Shown: positions 28,365 to 37,729, counted from the first letter of the stretch. The stretch is 64,000 nucleotides of DNA from Paracoccaceae bacterium (GCA_033344815.1 JAWPMR010000001.1:2218136-2282135); one strand, 5' to 3'. Made by a program: numbers and translations. Notes: a model not told the origin generated them from the sequence alone.

Positions 28365-31300
28365 GAATTAGTCCCCTGGCCCACGATGAGCATGTCGCCA
28401 ATTGACAACCGTCCAATACCGCTTTGCGTCGGTCGGTCGTCGTTAGTTCTTAGAAGTGGCTTCAGCGCGTGATCGGTAGCTGACAACGGCAGGCTCCACG
28501 GTTGGGCTGCGGTGATCCAGGGCCCATGCGGCCCACGCGTATCAGACTGCGCAGTGTCCATGAGGACATGTGTGCCCGCATCATCAGACGCGAGGTGCAG
28601 CACGGAAAAGTCATTTATGCGGTGCACGTAATCAAGCGCATTGATATGCGCGCGCAGCAGTTTGACATTCAAAGACCAGCCGAAACGTTTCAGTGGATCA
28701 GGTGCTGTCCAAACGGAGAGATACCGGTTCAGATGCGTTTTGAGGCGTTGCGCCATCGCCCCATCATCCCGGTCACGATCAAAGACCAGACTGGCCCGCA
28801 CATGCAGACGCTCAAAGCTGGGGTTGACGATGTCATATGTGGCAAATTCCGAACCAAGCCGGGTCAGATGATCCCGTATCCGCTGCAGGGTTGCCACATC
28901 AAAGACCAGCGGCGTTATCGGCGCGTCTGCCTTAATAACAGGCGGTTTTCGCACCACGACAACTGTCACCTGCCCGGGGGCTGGTTGAGGGGAGCGGCGA
29001 TCCAGATGCGGCAGGCATTTGACCATCCAGACTTCAGGAAAGGCATCCAGAACGAGCCGTTCAACGTCCCAGGGCGTGACGGCGCGCTTGCGATGACGTA
29101 ACCGCTCACCTACCCGAGCGGTGAAATCACGTATTGTTTCCGGGGGACGAACGTCAGCAGCAACCGGCACTTCAACGGGCGCTGACAGACCCGCCTGAGC
29201 GGGTTCGAAATTCCAGGCACGCGCCGTATCCGACCCGTCGTAGCTGGCATCAGTACAAAGCGACCAGACGCCATTGATATCAATTGAAGTGACACTGGGA
29301 AACACGCTCAGGTCGGGCTTTGTGGCCACAGCCGCAAGCCATGCGCCCTCATTGGGCATTTCCGAGGTCACCTTGATTGCATCCTCGGGCAAGTTGATCG
29401 CAACAAGTCCGGACCGCATAAGGTCGGCAGTACTGTCTGATGCAATGGCTGTCGCGGGGAGAGGCGCCCATCCCGTAAACGTCAGATAATACCAGTCGAC
29501 CGGGTTCGGCTCAGGCACCCGGCGCAGATGCCCTTTATCCGCAACGTTGAACAACAATGTCAAAGGCCCCGTCGCATCGCGGCCGCTGATCTGAATGAAA
29601 AGATGTCCGTATCCAAGCCGGGGGGGAAACAGCGATATACTGCGCAACGTTCTTTTGGGAAATACTTCGACCTGCCCGAAAGGCCCCACTTGCACGACCT
29701 TCTCGCCCAACCTTGCGGTTTGCGGCGCGTTTATCTCTATCTTTGCATGTGCCGTATATGAAAGTGAGATAGTGGAAATACGCGGCACATAGGGCGCAGA
29801 CGGTACAGGACGCGGCGGTAAAACCGGTGCAGGCAAAAGTCTCGGACGCATCGCCTTGACCAAAGCAAACGGATACTCATCTGCCAGAAACCCGTTGGCG
29901 GTGCCGGTCAGGGTCAAGCTGATCATCCCCGCAGGTATTTTCTGACGCGCACTGAAATCCTGAGCGGTCAATTCGCGGTTCGCAGGGTTTGAGGGTGCAT
30001 ATAACGGGCTGTCAAAGGTCCATTCAGAACTGATCTCACCCAGATCCGACCGTTCAAACATCGGTAGCTCTTTGTCACCCAGCGCTTTCCAGCCATCTCC
30101 ACTGAGAAACGCCAGTGTCAGTTTTGGATCGGGCACATCTCGGGTTTTGGCATAGTTTTTATAGTGAGCCTCAAACCCTCCCATCGCGGCTGGCGTATCC
30201 GCCCAGGTCACGTTGACGCCCACATCAGTGATCGGTTTTGTTGCCATTTCCATGCAGCCGACCCAGATCGAAGCGCCATCTTTTGGACGTGCGCCGAAAG
30301 GCATGAAGGACTGGTCCGTTACAACCGGGCCATCATCGGAAAATGCTACAATCTGCTTTACCCCTACCGCCTTCACCCGAATGTCGAAATTCTTGACCTG
30401 ATACCGTTCGAAAAAGGACACGGGACACACCCGCGCATTGGCAGCGTAACGTAGTGACAATACAGGCGCTGATGCTGGCTCAATCGCTGCAATCGCGGGC
30501 AAGGTATCGTTCAATTTCAGCTTCAGGGTCAGCCCGGCATTGCCTGCATGCGTATTGGACAGAACCTGGGTCACTGATGCATGCACCGGCCCCTCTTGCG
30601 TACTCAATGTAATGGCAAAAGCATCACTGAGCAGTTTTTCGAAAACATCTTCTGATGCCAGAACGAATGTCCCGTCGTCTGTTGTCTCAAACGCATCAAA
30701 TATCATCGACTGATGATCGGTATGTCCCTCCATCAATGCAGATTGGCCGCTCAGTTCTGCGCGACAAACATCTATTTTTGCGCGCAGCGCCTTCCAGTAA
30801 TCACCGCTGGGAAACGTGCGTGTTTCAATCAAACTGAGAGTCACAATACGGCCCAGCAGAATACGCAGCGATGATACACTGAGAGCGTGATGGGCCAGCA
30901 CTTCATACACCAGCGACAGCGACAGTGTAACGCGCCTCTCTGCCGCCAGAGCCTGAACCTTTCGCGCCACACGTTCAATGCTTACGTCAAGATCAGACTG
31001 GCTGAAGGCTTCCATCAACTCCGGGTCTTCGCGCAGCGACAAAACCAGATCAGGATCCAGCGGGTCCTTTCCAGTGCTCGTCATCGGCCTGTCGGGTCGA
31101 TGGGTAGATTGCGCAGGTAATGCGCTGCGTCGCGTCATGTTGATTGACACTTCGATCCAGCGCTCACCTTCTGCCAGCGCAAACATCGGCGAAGCAAGAT
31201 CAAGACCAAGCCTTACGGGGTCAGTGGTTGTCGGTGAAAAGACCGGTTGCGCATTGATCCGAGGGCCCGGTGGATAGGCTTCGGCACGCACGCCACTAAT

Positions 31301-32320
31301 CCCGTTCAGCGTCGCATTGAGTGAGATCAGCGGATCCATATCATAGCTCAAGACCGCAGTTTGCGCCAATGTCGCCTGACTGACAGGCACAGTAGCTTCG
31401 GTTTCAAACTGTTGGATCGACCCCGTTTCTGTGCGGGCCTGAAGTTTTGTTCCCTTTGCCAAGGCGCCCGACTGGCGGCTGTTTGGCAAATGCAGCAGAA
31501 CCCGCTCGCGCGAGGGTCCAGCGGGTTCCTGACCAATCACATCGCGGTAATAGTACTGCGTGAACCGATCCAGAAAATCATTGATCTGCGTCTCGACCAA
31601 CATGGAAGTTCGCAGTTCCGCGATCAAAAGCCCCAGCGTCGGATCCATGTTACCCGATGCGATACGGGCCTCAAAAGCGGTTTGCGCCATGGGTTGGAGG
31701 GTGGCCACGGTATTGCGTAAAAGCGCATGGTTGCCACGCAGCCCTGTTTCAATCGCACGCGCTTTTTGCAACGCATCACGATCGTCAGACAGCGCACGTG
31801 CGGATACACCCCAGCTCTTGACAGCCGCCAGAACATCTTTGCTTTTGTTGCGTGACAGACTGTTCAGGCGGTGGATCAGATCGGCCTCGGCATTGATTTG
31901 AGCAATCTGTTTTGAAAAAATGGTCAGCTGTGCCGTTTCGATCCTTGCCAGCCAATCCCGAAGGCACCGCGACAAATCTCCAATCTGCTGAATGGCCGCG
32001 TCAGGATCTTCCTCCATTGCCCTTTCAAACCGGCGCGCCTCATCTTCGGGATGGAACGAGAGTACCTCGGCAAGAACATAGGCCGGCTCAGACAAAAACA
32101 GACGCGCCCATGGCCCTACATCGGCGGCGCTGATTAAATGGACATTCTGCGCGCCCAAGTGTTTCCCCGCGCGACAAAACGACTGGGCCAAGTCTAGCGG
32201 CAAAAGTTTCAATGACCGTTCTTCTAAAGGCTGCGGCAGGCGCAACCGATCCAGTGCACCCGGCGTGACCGCTATGTTTTTCCAGTCTGTCAGCACATCC
32301 AACCACGGCATTGGGAGCAA
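28361..32320 (-). CDS. CIS baseplate J / gp6-like wedge protein (Afp11-like)
   Basis: A 1319-residue protein, the largest wedge component. The baseplate J signature is in the last quarter: RDFTARVGERLRHRKRAVTP, then WDVERLVLDAFPEVWMVKCL (about 1064-1103), and FERLHVRASLVFD, LNRYLSVWTAPDP. The first 600 residues are helical and include the LPNSRQSGALAKGTKLQAR segment of CIS wedge proteins. The first in-frame start is TTG at 32320, with ATG at 32311 three codons later; neither has a good ribosome site, whereas GGGGGAATTT precedes an out-of-frame ATG at 32385. The true start is therefore uncertain. A 125-base gap, the only sizeable one in the structural operon, lies before it. Confidence 0.92.
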   Translation of the reverse strand: MLPMPWLDVLTDWKNIAVTPGALDRLRLPQPLEERSLKLLPLDLAQSFCRAGKHLGAQNVHLISAADVGPWARLFLSEPAYVLAEVLSFHPEDEARRFERAMEEDPDAAIQQIGDLSRCLRDWLARIETAQLTIFSKQIAQINAEADLIHRLNSLSRNKSKDVLAAVKSWGVSARALSDDRDALQKARAIETGLRGNHALLRNTVATLQPMAQTAFEARIASGNMDPTLGLLIAELRTSMLVETQINDFLDRFTQYYYRDVIGQEPAGPSRERVLLHLPNSRQSGALAKGTKLQARTETGSIQQFETEATVPVSQATLAQTAVLSYDMDPLISLNATLNGISGVRAEAYPPGPRINAQPVFSPTTTDPVRLGLDLASPMFALAEGERWIEVSINMTRRSALPAQSTHRPDRPMTSTGKDPLDPDLVLSLREDPELMEAFSQSDLDVSIERVARKVQALAAERRVTLSLSLVYEVLAHHALSVSSLRILLGRIVTLSLIETRTFPSGDYWKALRAKIDVCRAELSGQSALMEGHTDHQSMIFDAFETTDDGTFVLASEDVFEKLLSDAFAITLSTQEGPVHASVTQVLSNTHAGNAGLTLKLKLNDTLPAIAAIEPASAPVLSLRYAANARVCPVSFFERYQVKNFDIRVKAVGVKQIVAFSDDGPVVTDQSFMPFGARPKDGASIWVGCMEMATKPITDVGVNVTWADTPAAMGGFEAHYKNYAKTRDVPDPKLTLAFLSGDGWKALGDKELPMFERSDLGEISSEWTFDSPLYAPSNPANRELTAQDFSARQKIPAGMISLTLTGTANGFLADEYPFALVKAMRPRLLPAPVLPPRPVPSAPYVPRISTISLSYTAHAKIEINAPQTARLGEKVVQVGPFGQVEVFPKRTLRSISLFPPRLGYGHLFIQISGRDATGPLTLLFNVADKGHLRRVPEPNPVDWYYLTFTGWAPLPATAIASDSTADLMRSGLVAINLPEDAIKVTSEMPNEGAWLAAVATKPDLSVFPSVTSIDINGVWSLCTDASYDGSDTARAWNFEPAQAGLSAPVEVPVAADVRPPETIRDFTARVGERLRHRKRAVTPWDVERLVLDAFPEVWMVKCLPHLDRRSPQPAPGQVTVVVVRKPPVIKADAPITPLVFDVATLQRIRDHLTRLGSEFATYDIVNPSFERLHVRASLVFDRDRDDGAMAQRLKTHLNRYLSVWTAPDPLKRFGWSLNVKLLRAHINALDYVHRINDFSVLHLASDDAGTHVLMDTAQSDTRGPHGPWITAAQPWSLPLSATDHALKPLLRTNDDRPTQSGIGRLSIGDMLIVGQGTNS

Positions 32321-32445
32321 GTATAATGGCAGCGAACCTTCGGTCGCCGCGCGGAGGCACCTGTCAACGCAGTGATCAGTAACATAAATTCCCCCACTGG
32401 TAGAGTGCAGTAACCGAGTGTATCGCGCAAGTTAAACGTTCTCGC

Positions 32446-33408
32446 TTAGAGCGAATTATCAGAGAGGAAGACGGCTGATAACGTACCGATATCGCTCTCA
32501 ATAGAAAAAATACCACCAAAGGCATCAGGTGGTGCGGGACGTTCCTGATTTGCAAACTGCATGGACTCGAAATTTGACCGCGCGGGTGCAACAGATCGGC
32601 CGATGGCAAATGGACTTGTGGTACGGCCTTCTTCAGAAACAACTTTTACGCTGCCCTGACCGCTGCTGATCACGCGTGTCCCGCACACGCCCAGATTTGC
32701 CCAGGTCAAGCTGTCGAATGGCAGAGCGGCACCTTCAGTCACCTCCAGCGACTTGGCCAGGAAACGTGCACGTCCGGAGCCATAGCCAATGTCAACACTG
32801 AAGCTCCCCTGTGCCAGTGAGGTATTGATCGTGCCATCTTCGAGAAAATTAGTGAGTGAAACCTGCACTGTCCCGCTATACAACGCACGCCCCGTCGTAG
32901 GGATTTCGAAACCCGCTGCGCTGGTTCCGACCACAAGCGGGCCCGTATAATCAATGCGATCCGCGCGATAGGTCATATCGTAAACCGCTGGCAATGTGTC
33001 GGATTTTGGAAACCCTTCGCGAGGGATTACAGTGGAGCGGCGCGAGCCGGACAATTCCCCTTCGCCTGAAAGGGACAGCCGCCGGATCTTACTGTCGTCA
33101 AATGCTAGATTTCGAGGCAACCCACTGCTACGCGGCACGCCTGTGATCGAGAACATGTCGTAGCCTTCCGTGGCTGTGACCTGCCGAAGGTAGGCCCCTA
33201 TCAACCGCTTTCCTTCCAGTTTGGTGACGTTGCAGGGCTCAACCGGTGCCAGGCCCAGCCTTTCGCCAACAGCGCTGGACTTAAAGGCGTCAATCGGCCC
33301 GCAACTCGTCAGTGCCACCGCCGAAACCGTCAGGATCACGCAAAGACGTTTTATCCGGGGTCGACACGCGGAAGGTTTATCAAGAGCATTCGCCATAGAG
33401 CGCGTCAC
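32446..33408 (-). CDS. Beta-rich outer-membrane lipoprotein inside the CIS baseplate genes
   Basis: A 320-residue protein with a lipoprotein signal: a basic start, hydrophobic stretch VILTVSAVALTS, and lipobox Cys36. Gly at +2 favours outer-membrane sorting. The mature part is beta-rich. Its C-terminal half (GRALYSGTVQVSLTNFLEDG, GSFSVDIGYGSGRARF, PDAFGGIFSIESDIG, GTLSAVFLS) recalls the eight-stranded barrel of transferrin-binding-protein-like surface lipoproteins, though this is pattern memory only. It overlaps gp25 by 4 bases, so it is translated with the baseplate. Canonical Afp and PVC operons have no lipoprotein here. It might tether the particle to the outer membrane; that is inference. 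Confidence 0.75.
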   Translation of the reverse strand: MTRSMANALDKPSACRPRIKRLCVILTVSAVALTSCGPIDAFKSSAVGERLGLAPVEPCNVTKLEGKRLIGAYLRQVTATEGYDMFSITGVPRSSGLPRNLAFDDSKIRRLSLSGEGELSGSRRSTVIPREGFPKSDTLPAVYDMTYRADRIDYTGPLVVGTSAAGFEIPTTGRALYSGTVQVSLTNFLEDGTINTSLAQGSFSVDIGYGSGRARFLAKSLEVTEGAALPFDSLTWANLGVCGTRVISSGQGSVKVVSEEGRTTSPFAIGRSVAPARSNFESMQFANQERPAPPDAFGGIFSIESDIGTLSAVFLSDNSL

Positions 33409-33842
33409 ACTGCAGGGATGGGCAAATCGGATACCAAGGTGCCTTCGTTGATATAGTAGGGAAACACCATATTGTGGCGCGTGTTGGTCTGATTGACCGT
33501 ATAGCTCAACTCAATTCTCAACACCCCCCCGGCCCAGTCCCGTGTCACGACATTAACGGATTTCAGAGTGATGCGCGGCTCAAAGAACAAAATTGCCTGC
33601 GTGATCGCAACCCGTATGGCGGCGGCGGTCTCGCCATTCATTGGCGCAAAAACCAGATCATGCAGTCTGCAGCCATAAGTCGGATGCATGACCCTCTCAC
33701 CCGGCCGGGTTTCCAGCAAAATCCGCAGGCTTTCCACAATATCTTCTTCGCTTTGTGACAGATAGGCCTGCCCGGTATGACCATCAAACCGGGGCGGAAA
33801 AGACCACCCACGTCCCAGAAAAGAAGGATCATTTTGCGCCAT
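33405..33842 (-). CDS. GPW/gp25 family baseplate protein (Afp9-like)
   Basis: A 145-residue protein of the T4 gp25 / lysozyme-like fold family that nucleates sheath polymerisation on the baseplate. The family core is visible: QSEEDIVESLRILLETRPGE, then RVMHPTYGCRLHDLVFAPMN, and IRVAITQAILFFEPRITL. It starts one base after the PAAR stop (TGAGATG) and uses the GGAGG at the end of the PAAR frame. The conserved EPR is the gp25 signature next to the sheath-binding face. Confidence 0.95.
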   Translation of the reverse strand: MAQNDPSFLGRGWSFPPRFDGHTGQAYLSQSEEDIVESLRILLETRPGERVMHPTYGCRLHDLVFAPMNGETAAAIRVAITQAILFFEPRITLKSVNVVTRDWAGGVLRIELSYTVNQTNTRHNMVFPYYINEGTLVSDLPIPAV

Positions 33843-33843
33843 C

Positions 33844-34134
33844 TCAGCCTCCGATCATCACTGTCGGGGCACCCACAACAATCGAACCGCCATGCGAGGT
33901 GGTATCACCCAAGCGTGCAGCAGGCTTGCCGCCGATCAGGACCGTCGCAGACCCTTTTACAATCGTTGCGGGCGGGCCCACGCAAACGCAATTATCCCCG
34001 ACAACTGCGGCTGGCATGCTGACAATCAATACCGTTGCTTCACCCGGTCCGATGATCGGGCCACCCACATGTGGCACAAGCGCCGTCACCATTGGGCAGG
34101 TTTGCATATCGGTCAATCTGGCGGCGGGTGGCAT
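33844..34134 (-). CDS. PAAR-repeat spike tip protein (Afp10-like)
   Basis: A 96-residue PAAR protein that caps the VgrG-like spike. It starts MPPAARLTDMQTCPMVT and has a second PAAR in VLIGGKPAARLGDTTSHGG; Cys and His residues in TCPMVTALVPHVGG and SHGG are placed for the metal site at the tip. No extra effector domain is fused. It lies 11 bases after the VgrG-like gene and directly before gp25, the reverse of the Afp9-Afp10 order. Confidence 0.94.
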   Translation of the reverse strand: MPPAARLTDMQTCPMVTALVPHVGGPIIGPGEATVLIVSMPAAVVGDNCVCVGPPATIVKGSATVLIGGKPAARLGDTTSHGGSIVVGAPTVMIGG

Positions 34135-34145
34135 CGCATATCCTC

Positions 34146-35912
34146 CTAATTGATCATCACGATGGAGCCTTTGACGACAGTCTGGCCACTTGACGAAATT
34201 TCCGCACCAGCAGCGCCCGAAGCCTTGAATTGCGTCTGCGCCGTCAATTCGACATTCATCCCTTTGACAGTCGCGTCACCCGTCGCCTGAAGCGCAATTT
34301 TACCTTTTGCTTTCAGGGTGATGTCCCCAGGGCTGTCCAGTGTAATTCCATCGCTGGTCATTTGCATTTTGTTACTGTTGCTGTCCGTAATGACGATGCT
34401 CTCTTCGTCATCGCTCAAAACAACACTGTGACCGCCTGGTGTTTCGAGCGTCAGAATTTTCTTCTGGTCCTCAAACTCGATTTTCAGTTGCGATTTGGTG
34501 ACGATCGCCTTGAACGTGTTTGGATCATCGGGCGCATAGGGCTGTTCGTTTGATCCATTGTGCAAAGAGCCCAGGATCACCGGCGCATTTGGGTCCGCGT
34601 TGAAAAAGGCTACAACAACCTCGTCGTCTTTTTCTGGCATGAACTGTATCCCGGCTTGACCCGACGAATAGGGCGCCGCATATCGCGCCCAGACCAGCGT
34701 TTCCTCGGTGCCGAACATCGGTAGTTTGATCTGAATCCGCAGGCGTGCGTCCGGATCCTCGATTATTTGAACCACCTTGCCGATCTGCAATCCCGGGATT
34801 GGCGTGCTGATGGCCGCCGCATCCGCTCCCCCCAAATCAGAACTATCCGAGCGCCAGCCGTCGGGCAGCCCCATGATGACTTCGGTCGTCCACTCTCCGC
34901 CCTCTAATTTGTGTTCCACCCCGGCGACGTAGGCCTTACCGCCAAAGCGGTCCCCAACACCGACGATTTCAATCACGGTATCAGGCAAGGGCAATGCATT
35001 GCCAATAAAGGAGCACCGCCCTTGCAGCGCAGAAAGCGAAGACCGCAGTCTGCGCGCGGAAGCCATGACACCGATGTCTGAGGCTTCAATCATATCCGGT
35101 GCCGCAAAACTGTGCTCCTGCGCCCCGATGATCTCTGACAATGTGGCATCCGTCAGGTTTCCCCATCCCAGCGCGGGTGGATTGTCGCCCGTCTTTGAGA
35201 CCGTCTTTTGGGTGCTGTCATCCCAGGACATCCCAGAGGCCGCGCCGATCAACCCACTGGTGTCGACGGCCGCGTCAAAGGAAATGATGTCTACGCCCAA
35301 GGTCAGCGTCAAAACTTCCGAGCCACTGGTATTCGGCTCGGATGCCTTAATTGTCCCATCGTCGGCCACAAGTACAAATCCATTGCGATCGGCCAACATC
35401 CTCAGGAAATCCCAATCGGTACTATTGTGCTGTACCTGATCCTGAACGCTCATCTTGCCGGCGGCCACATCCGCGGTGAGCCCGGCATTGCCAATGACCT
35501 GTTTCATGGCGTCACTGTCATTCTTTTCCTTGAACTGCGCCGTTCGTTTGATGACATTCAATCCAGCTGAATTGTCTCGGCACGTAAGGATCATTTGGGG
35601 CGGCTTGAGGCCGCGAATGCGCATCCTCTTACCGTATATCTTTCCCTTGAAGAGTAGTCCCGGATCATTTTCACCGAAATAGGCGGAAATCTCGATTGCT
35701 TTGCCAAGATCGAAATCCTTGCCATCAATTTCCGGAAAGTCATTTTCCGGGATTGAGCCGGTTTCAATGGTCACCACCGCTTCTGGGATGCGATTGATCT
35801 GTTTGTAAACCTTGACAGATGCAATCATCAAAGTATCCGCGGTGGCCGCACCGGCCACTTTGATGCTTACCCCAAGCGGTCCGTCGGTGTTCAGTGTTGG
35901 ACTGTCAGCCAT
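34146..35912 (-). CDS. VgrG/gp27-gp5-like spike protein (Afp8-like)
   Basis: A 588-residue central spike. The gp27-like part (1-360) includes KQINRIPEAVVTIETGSIPE and the CIS form of the tube-docking barrels. The gp5 OB-fold follows (about 370-465: GLQIGKVVQIIEDPDARLRI, LVWARYAAPYSS, FFNADPNAPVILGSLHNGSN). The end (500-588) is a beta-helix needle of short repeats such as ITLDSPGDITLKAKGKIALQ. No effector domain is attached at the C-terminus, which ends in VVKGSIVMIN. The gene is 3 bases past the LysM gene stop. Confidence 0.95.
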   Translation of the reverse strand: MADSPTLNTDGPLGVSIKVAGAATADTLMIASVKVYKQINRIPEAVVTIETGSIPENDFPEIDGKDFDLGKAIEISAYFGENDPGLLFKGKIYGKRMRIRGLKPPQMILTCRDNSAGLNVIKRTAQFKEKNDSDAMKQVIGNAGLTADVAAGKMSVQDQVQHNSTDWDFLRMLADRNGFVLVADDGTIKASEPNTSGSEVLTLTLGVDIISFDAAVDTSGLIGAASGMSWDDSTQKTVSKTGDNPPALGWGNLTDATLSEIIGAQEHSFAAPDMIEASDIGVMASARRLRSSLSALQGRCSFIGNALPLPDTVIEIVGVGDRFGGKAYVAGVEHKLEGGEWTTEVIMGLPDGWRSDSSDLGGADAAAISTPIPGLQIGKVVQIIEDPDARLRIQIKLPMFGTEETLVWARYAAPYSSGQAGIQFMPEKDDEVVVAFFNADPNAPVILGSLHNGSNEQPYAPDDPNTFKAIVTKSQLKIEFEDQKKILTLETPGGHSVVLSDDEESIVITDSNSNKMQMTSDGITLDSPGDITLKAKGKIALQATGDATVKGMNVELTAQTQFKASGAAGAEISSSGQTVVKGSIVMIN

Positions 35913-35915
35913 AGC

Positions 35916-36605
35916 TTACCTCACTGGCGGAAAGCGCAAGAGTGTGTTGGGCGCAAGGGTGCGAAAGCTGTCGAGGTTATTCAAGCGCGCCACTTCCAGA
36001 TATCGCGAGGCATCGCTGTAGATTTTCTGACACAGCAAGGGGAGGGTATCGCCCTGCCGTACCCGCACCATATGCGTCATATCGGGAGAACTTCGGTCCG
36101 CTTCCCGCGCTTCCTGCGCCTCCGTTATGGCCTCCACAAACGCCAGCGTGAGTTTCGCGCGCAAAGCAGCGCCCTCGGGATGAAACAGTGTGTAATCCAC
36201 CGAGAAACTGGTCAGCCGACCAAAGAAGGCTTCCAGCCCTTCGCCCCAAACGACTTTTACCGGGTTCGGTTCATGCGTGTCACCGTCATAATCATAGGCA
36301 ATGTCACGCAGTTTCTCTATCTGTTCAGCGACGGTCACATCACGGGCATCCGCCACTACGCCGGTGCCATCCAGCGTTATCGCAAAATCCAGCTTTTCCG
36401 GTTCGGCGCTTGCGAATTTTGTAATTGCTGCGGATTTCCCGATCGCGCCTGCGCCACTTGCTTGCGACGTCCCGGAATATTTCAAACCCATTTTGTGGGT
36501 ATACTTCTCCGGATTGATGGTGGCTTCAAAGATATTGTCATCGCCGGATTGCTCCTCGATCTGATCATTGTTGATCTTGCAGCGAATGATCTTGAGCTTG
36601 GCCAC
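35916..36605 (-). CDS. CIS tube-initiator protein with LysM domain (Afp7-like)
   Basis: A 229-residue protein. Residues 1-160 match the CIS tube family (ATINPEKYTHKMGLKYSGTS, PVKVVWGEGLEAFFGRLTSF, SVDYTLFHPEGAALRAKLTL). Residues 174-225 are a LysM domain (MVRVRQGDTLPLLCQKIYSD, then LEVARLNNLDSFRTLAPNTL). Proteins of this type join the spike and baseplate to the first tube ring; the LysM part is a structural baseplate clamp in the known particles and may not bind peptidoglycan. Gaps of 3 bases on both sides fit the operon. Confidence 0.95.
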   Translation of the reverse strand: MAKLKIIRCKINNDQIEEQSGDDNIFEATINPEKYTHKMGLKYSGTSQASGAGAIGKSAAITKFASAEPEKLDFAITLDGTGVVADARDVTVAEQIEKLRDIAYDYDGDTHEPNPVKVVWGEGLEAFFGRLTSFSVDYTLFHPEGAALRAKLTLAFVEAITEAQEAREADRSSPDMTHMVRVRQGDTLPLLCQKIYSDASRYLEVARLNNLDSFRTLAPNTLLRFPPVR

Positions 36606-36608
36606 GGG

Positions 36609-36782
36609 CTACTGTTCCCGAGCGCGGCGGTCCGCCTCTTCCAATAAGTCGTGCATTTCGTCCAACAGCGTTTGGCGCACCATCGACAACTGCTCTTCGA
36701 GTTCTTCCGGGCTGACACCGCCCTTTCCCGCGGCTTGACCAAAGGTGCCACGCACAACAAGACTGCCAATTTCCACCGCCAT
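36609..36782 (-). CDS. DUF5908 small CIS protein (Afp6-like)
   Basis: A 57-residue protein beginning MAVEIGSLVVRGTFGQAAGK, the hallmark of DUF5908, followed by a helical acidic C-terminus (SPEELEEQLSMVRQTLLDEM). ATG at 36782 shares one base with the tube gene stop (TGATG); a longer frame upstream is only the opposite reading of the tube gene. The function of Afp6 homologues is not established, but the position between tube and LysM genes is constant across CIS loci. Confidence 0.9.
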   Translation of the reverse strand: MAVEIGSLVVRGTFGQAAGKGGVSPEELEEQLSMVRQTLLDEMHDLLEEADRRAREQ

Positions 36783-37237
36783 CACATCATCCTTTTCAGC
36801 GTGGTATAGGAGAATTCGATCGTTTCGATCGCGAGTTCGTTTTTCATCGCATCCAGATTGCCAACGGTCCATTTGATCGGAAACGCATTGCCAATCGACC
36901 ATGTCGCCACTGGGATCCGATTTTCGCTCAGCAGCGCGACGACCATGTCCTTGGGCACAATCGCCTCGGAAAAATCCCCTTCAAGAGTGGACTTGCACCA
37001 TTGTACCAGCCCGCTCGCCATGGTTGTCATAGAGCGCTTGAGCACAAGGTTAGAGTGCTTAACCGACTTGGGCAACTGATGCACAAATCGGTTTTCACCG
37101 CCTTCCGTCAAGGGCTCCAGTTCGATTGAGCTTTCCAAACCGGAAACCTCCTGGAACGCCATATCCGGCACCGGTGGAATAAGCCCCACAAACGATACCG
37201 AAAAATGAAACGCGACAGGAGGGTCCATCAGTTTCAT
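36782..37237 (-). CDS. CIS inner tube protein, second paralogue (Afp5-like)
   Basis: A 151-residue tube protein of the T4 gp19 family. It starts MKLMDPPVAFHFSVSFVGLI, then VPDMAFQEVSGLESSIELEP and GNAFPIKWTVGNLDAMKNELA, and ends IETIEFSYTTLKRMM. In Afp/PVC the Afp5-type paralogue forms the first tube ring above the baseplate, while Afp1-type forms the rest. The placement next to DUF5908 and LysM genes supports that role here. Confidence 0.94.
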   Translation of the reverse strand: MKLMDPPVAFHFSVSFVGLIPPVPDMAFQEVSGLESSIELEPLTEGGENRFVHQLPKSVKHSNLVLKRSMTTMASGLVQWCKSTLEGDFSEAIVPKDMVVALLSENRIPVATWSIGNAFPIKWTVGNLDAMKNELAIETIEFSYTTLKRMM

Positions 37238-37241
37238 GGAA

Positions 37242-37700
37242 TTACGCGTTCTCGATCACGAACCCTTCGTGGGCAATCTCAACGCTTTCCACGGCGACCT
37301 CGTTGCCATCCGCCTTGAGGTCCGTGCCCGTCACCTTCACCGGAAAGGCGTTTTGCACCTTCCAGACCATGGTGGGGTTTTGCGCTTCATCCAGTAATGA
37401 AATCGTCAGCGCTTTGCGCTTGATCGTGTTCATCTTGATCTCAGCGAACCAGTCGAAAATAGCGTTGTCTTTGACAAACACACCTTTCTTCATGGTGATG
37501 TTGCCGGACTTAATCATCCCCGGCATTTTGATCGTTGAAAACACGGGGTTGTTGCCTGCGCGGTATTCTATGACCTCGCTTTCGATATCGAGGCCAGAGA
37601 CCTCCTGAAAGGCCAGTTCCGTGTCATCCCATTTCACCTGAAAATGAAACTTCGGGAGCGGCCAGACTGCCTGCGTTTGGGCGGAGCCATCATCTGCCAT
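37242..37700 (-). CDS. CIS inner tube protein, main paralogue (Afp1-like)
   Basis: A 152-residue gp19-family tube protein: LPKFHFQVKWDDTELAFQEV, then SGLDIESEVIEYRAGNNPVF, MPGMIKSGNITMKKGVFV and VQNAFPVKVTGTDLKADGNE. The SGLD and NAFP motifs mark the hexamer interface. It lies between the sheath and the second tube gene and is expected to build most of the tube lumen. Confidence 0.95.
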   Translation of the reverse strand: MADDGSAQTQAVWPLPKFHFQVKWDDTELAFQEVSGLDIESEVIEYRAGNNPVFSTIKMPGMIKSGNITMKKGVFVKDNAIFDWFAEIKMNTIKRKALTISLLDEAQNPTMVWKVQNAFPVKVTGTDLKADGNEVAVESVEIAHEGFVIENA

Positions 37701-37729
37701 AACTATAATCCTTCATTCTGAGATCGTTC

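Noticed and set aside
34146-35912. Type VI secretion VgrG, making the locus a T6SS
   Set aside because: TssJ, TssL, TssM, ClpV, TssA and TssK homologues are absent, and neighbours are Afp-type. The ATPase is of Afp15 type rather than ClpV.
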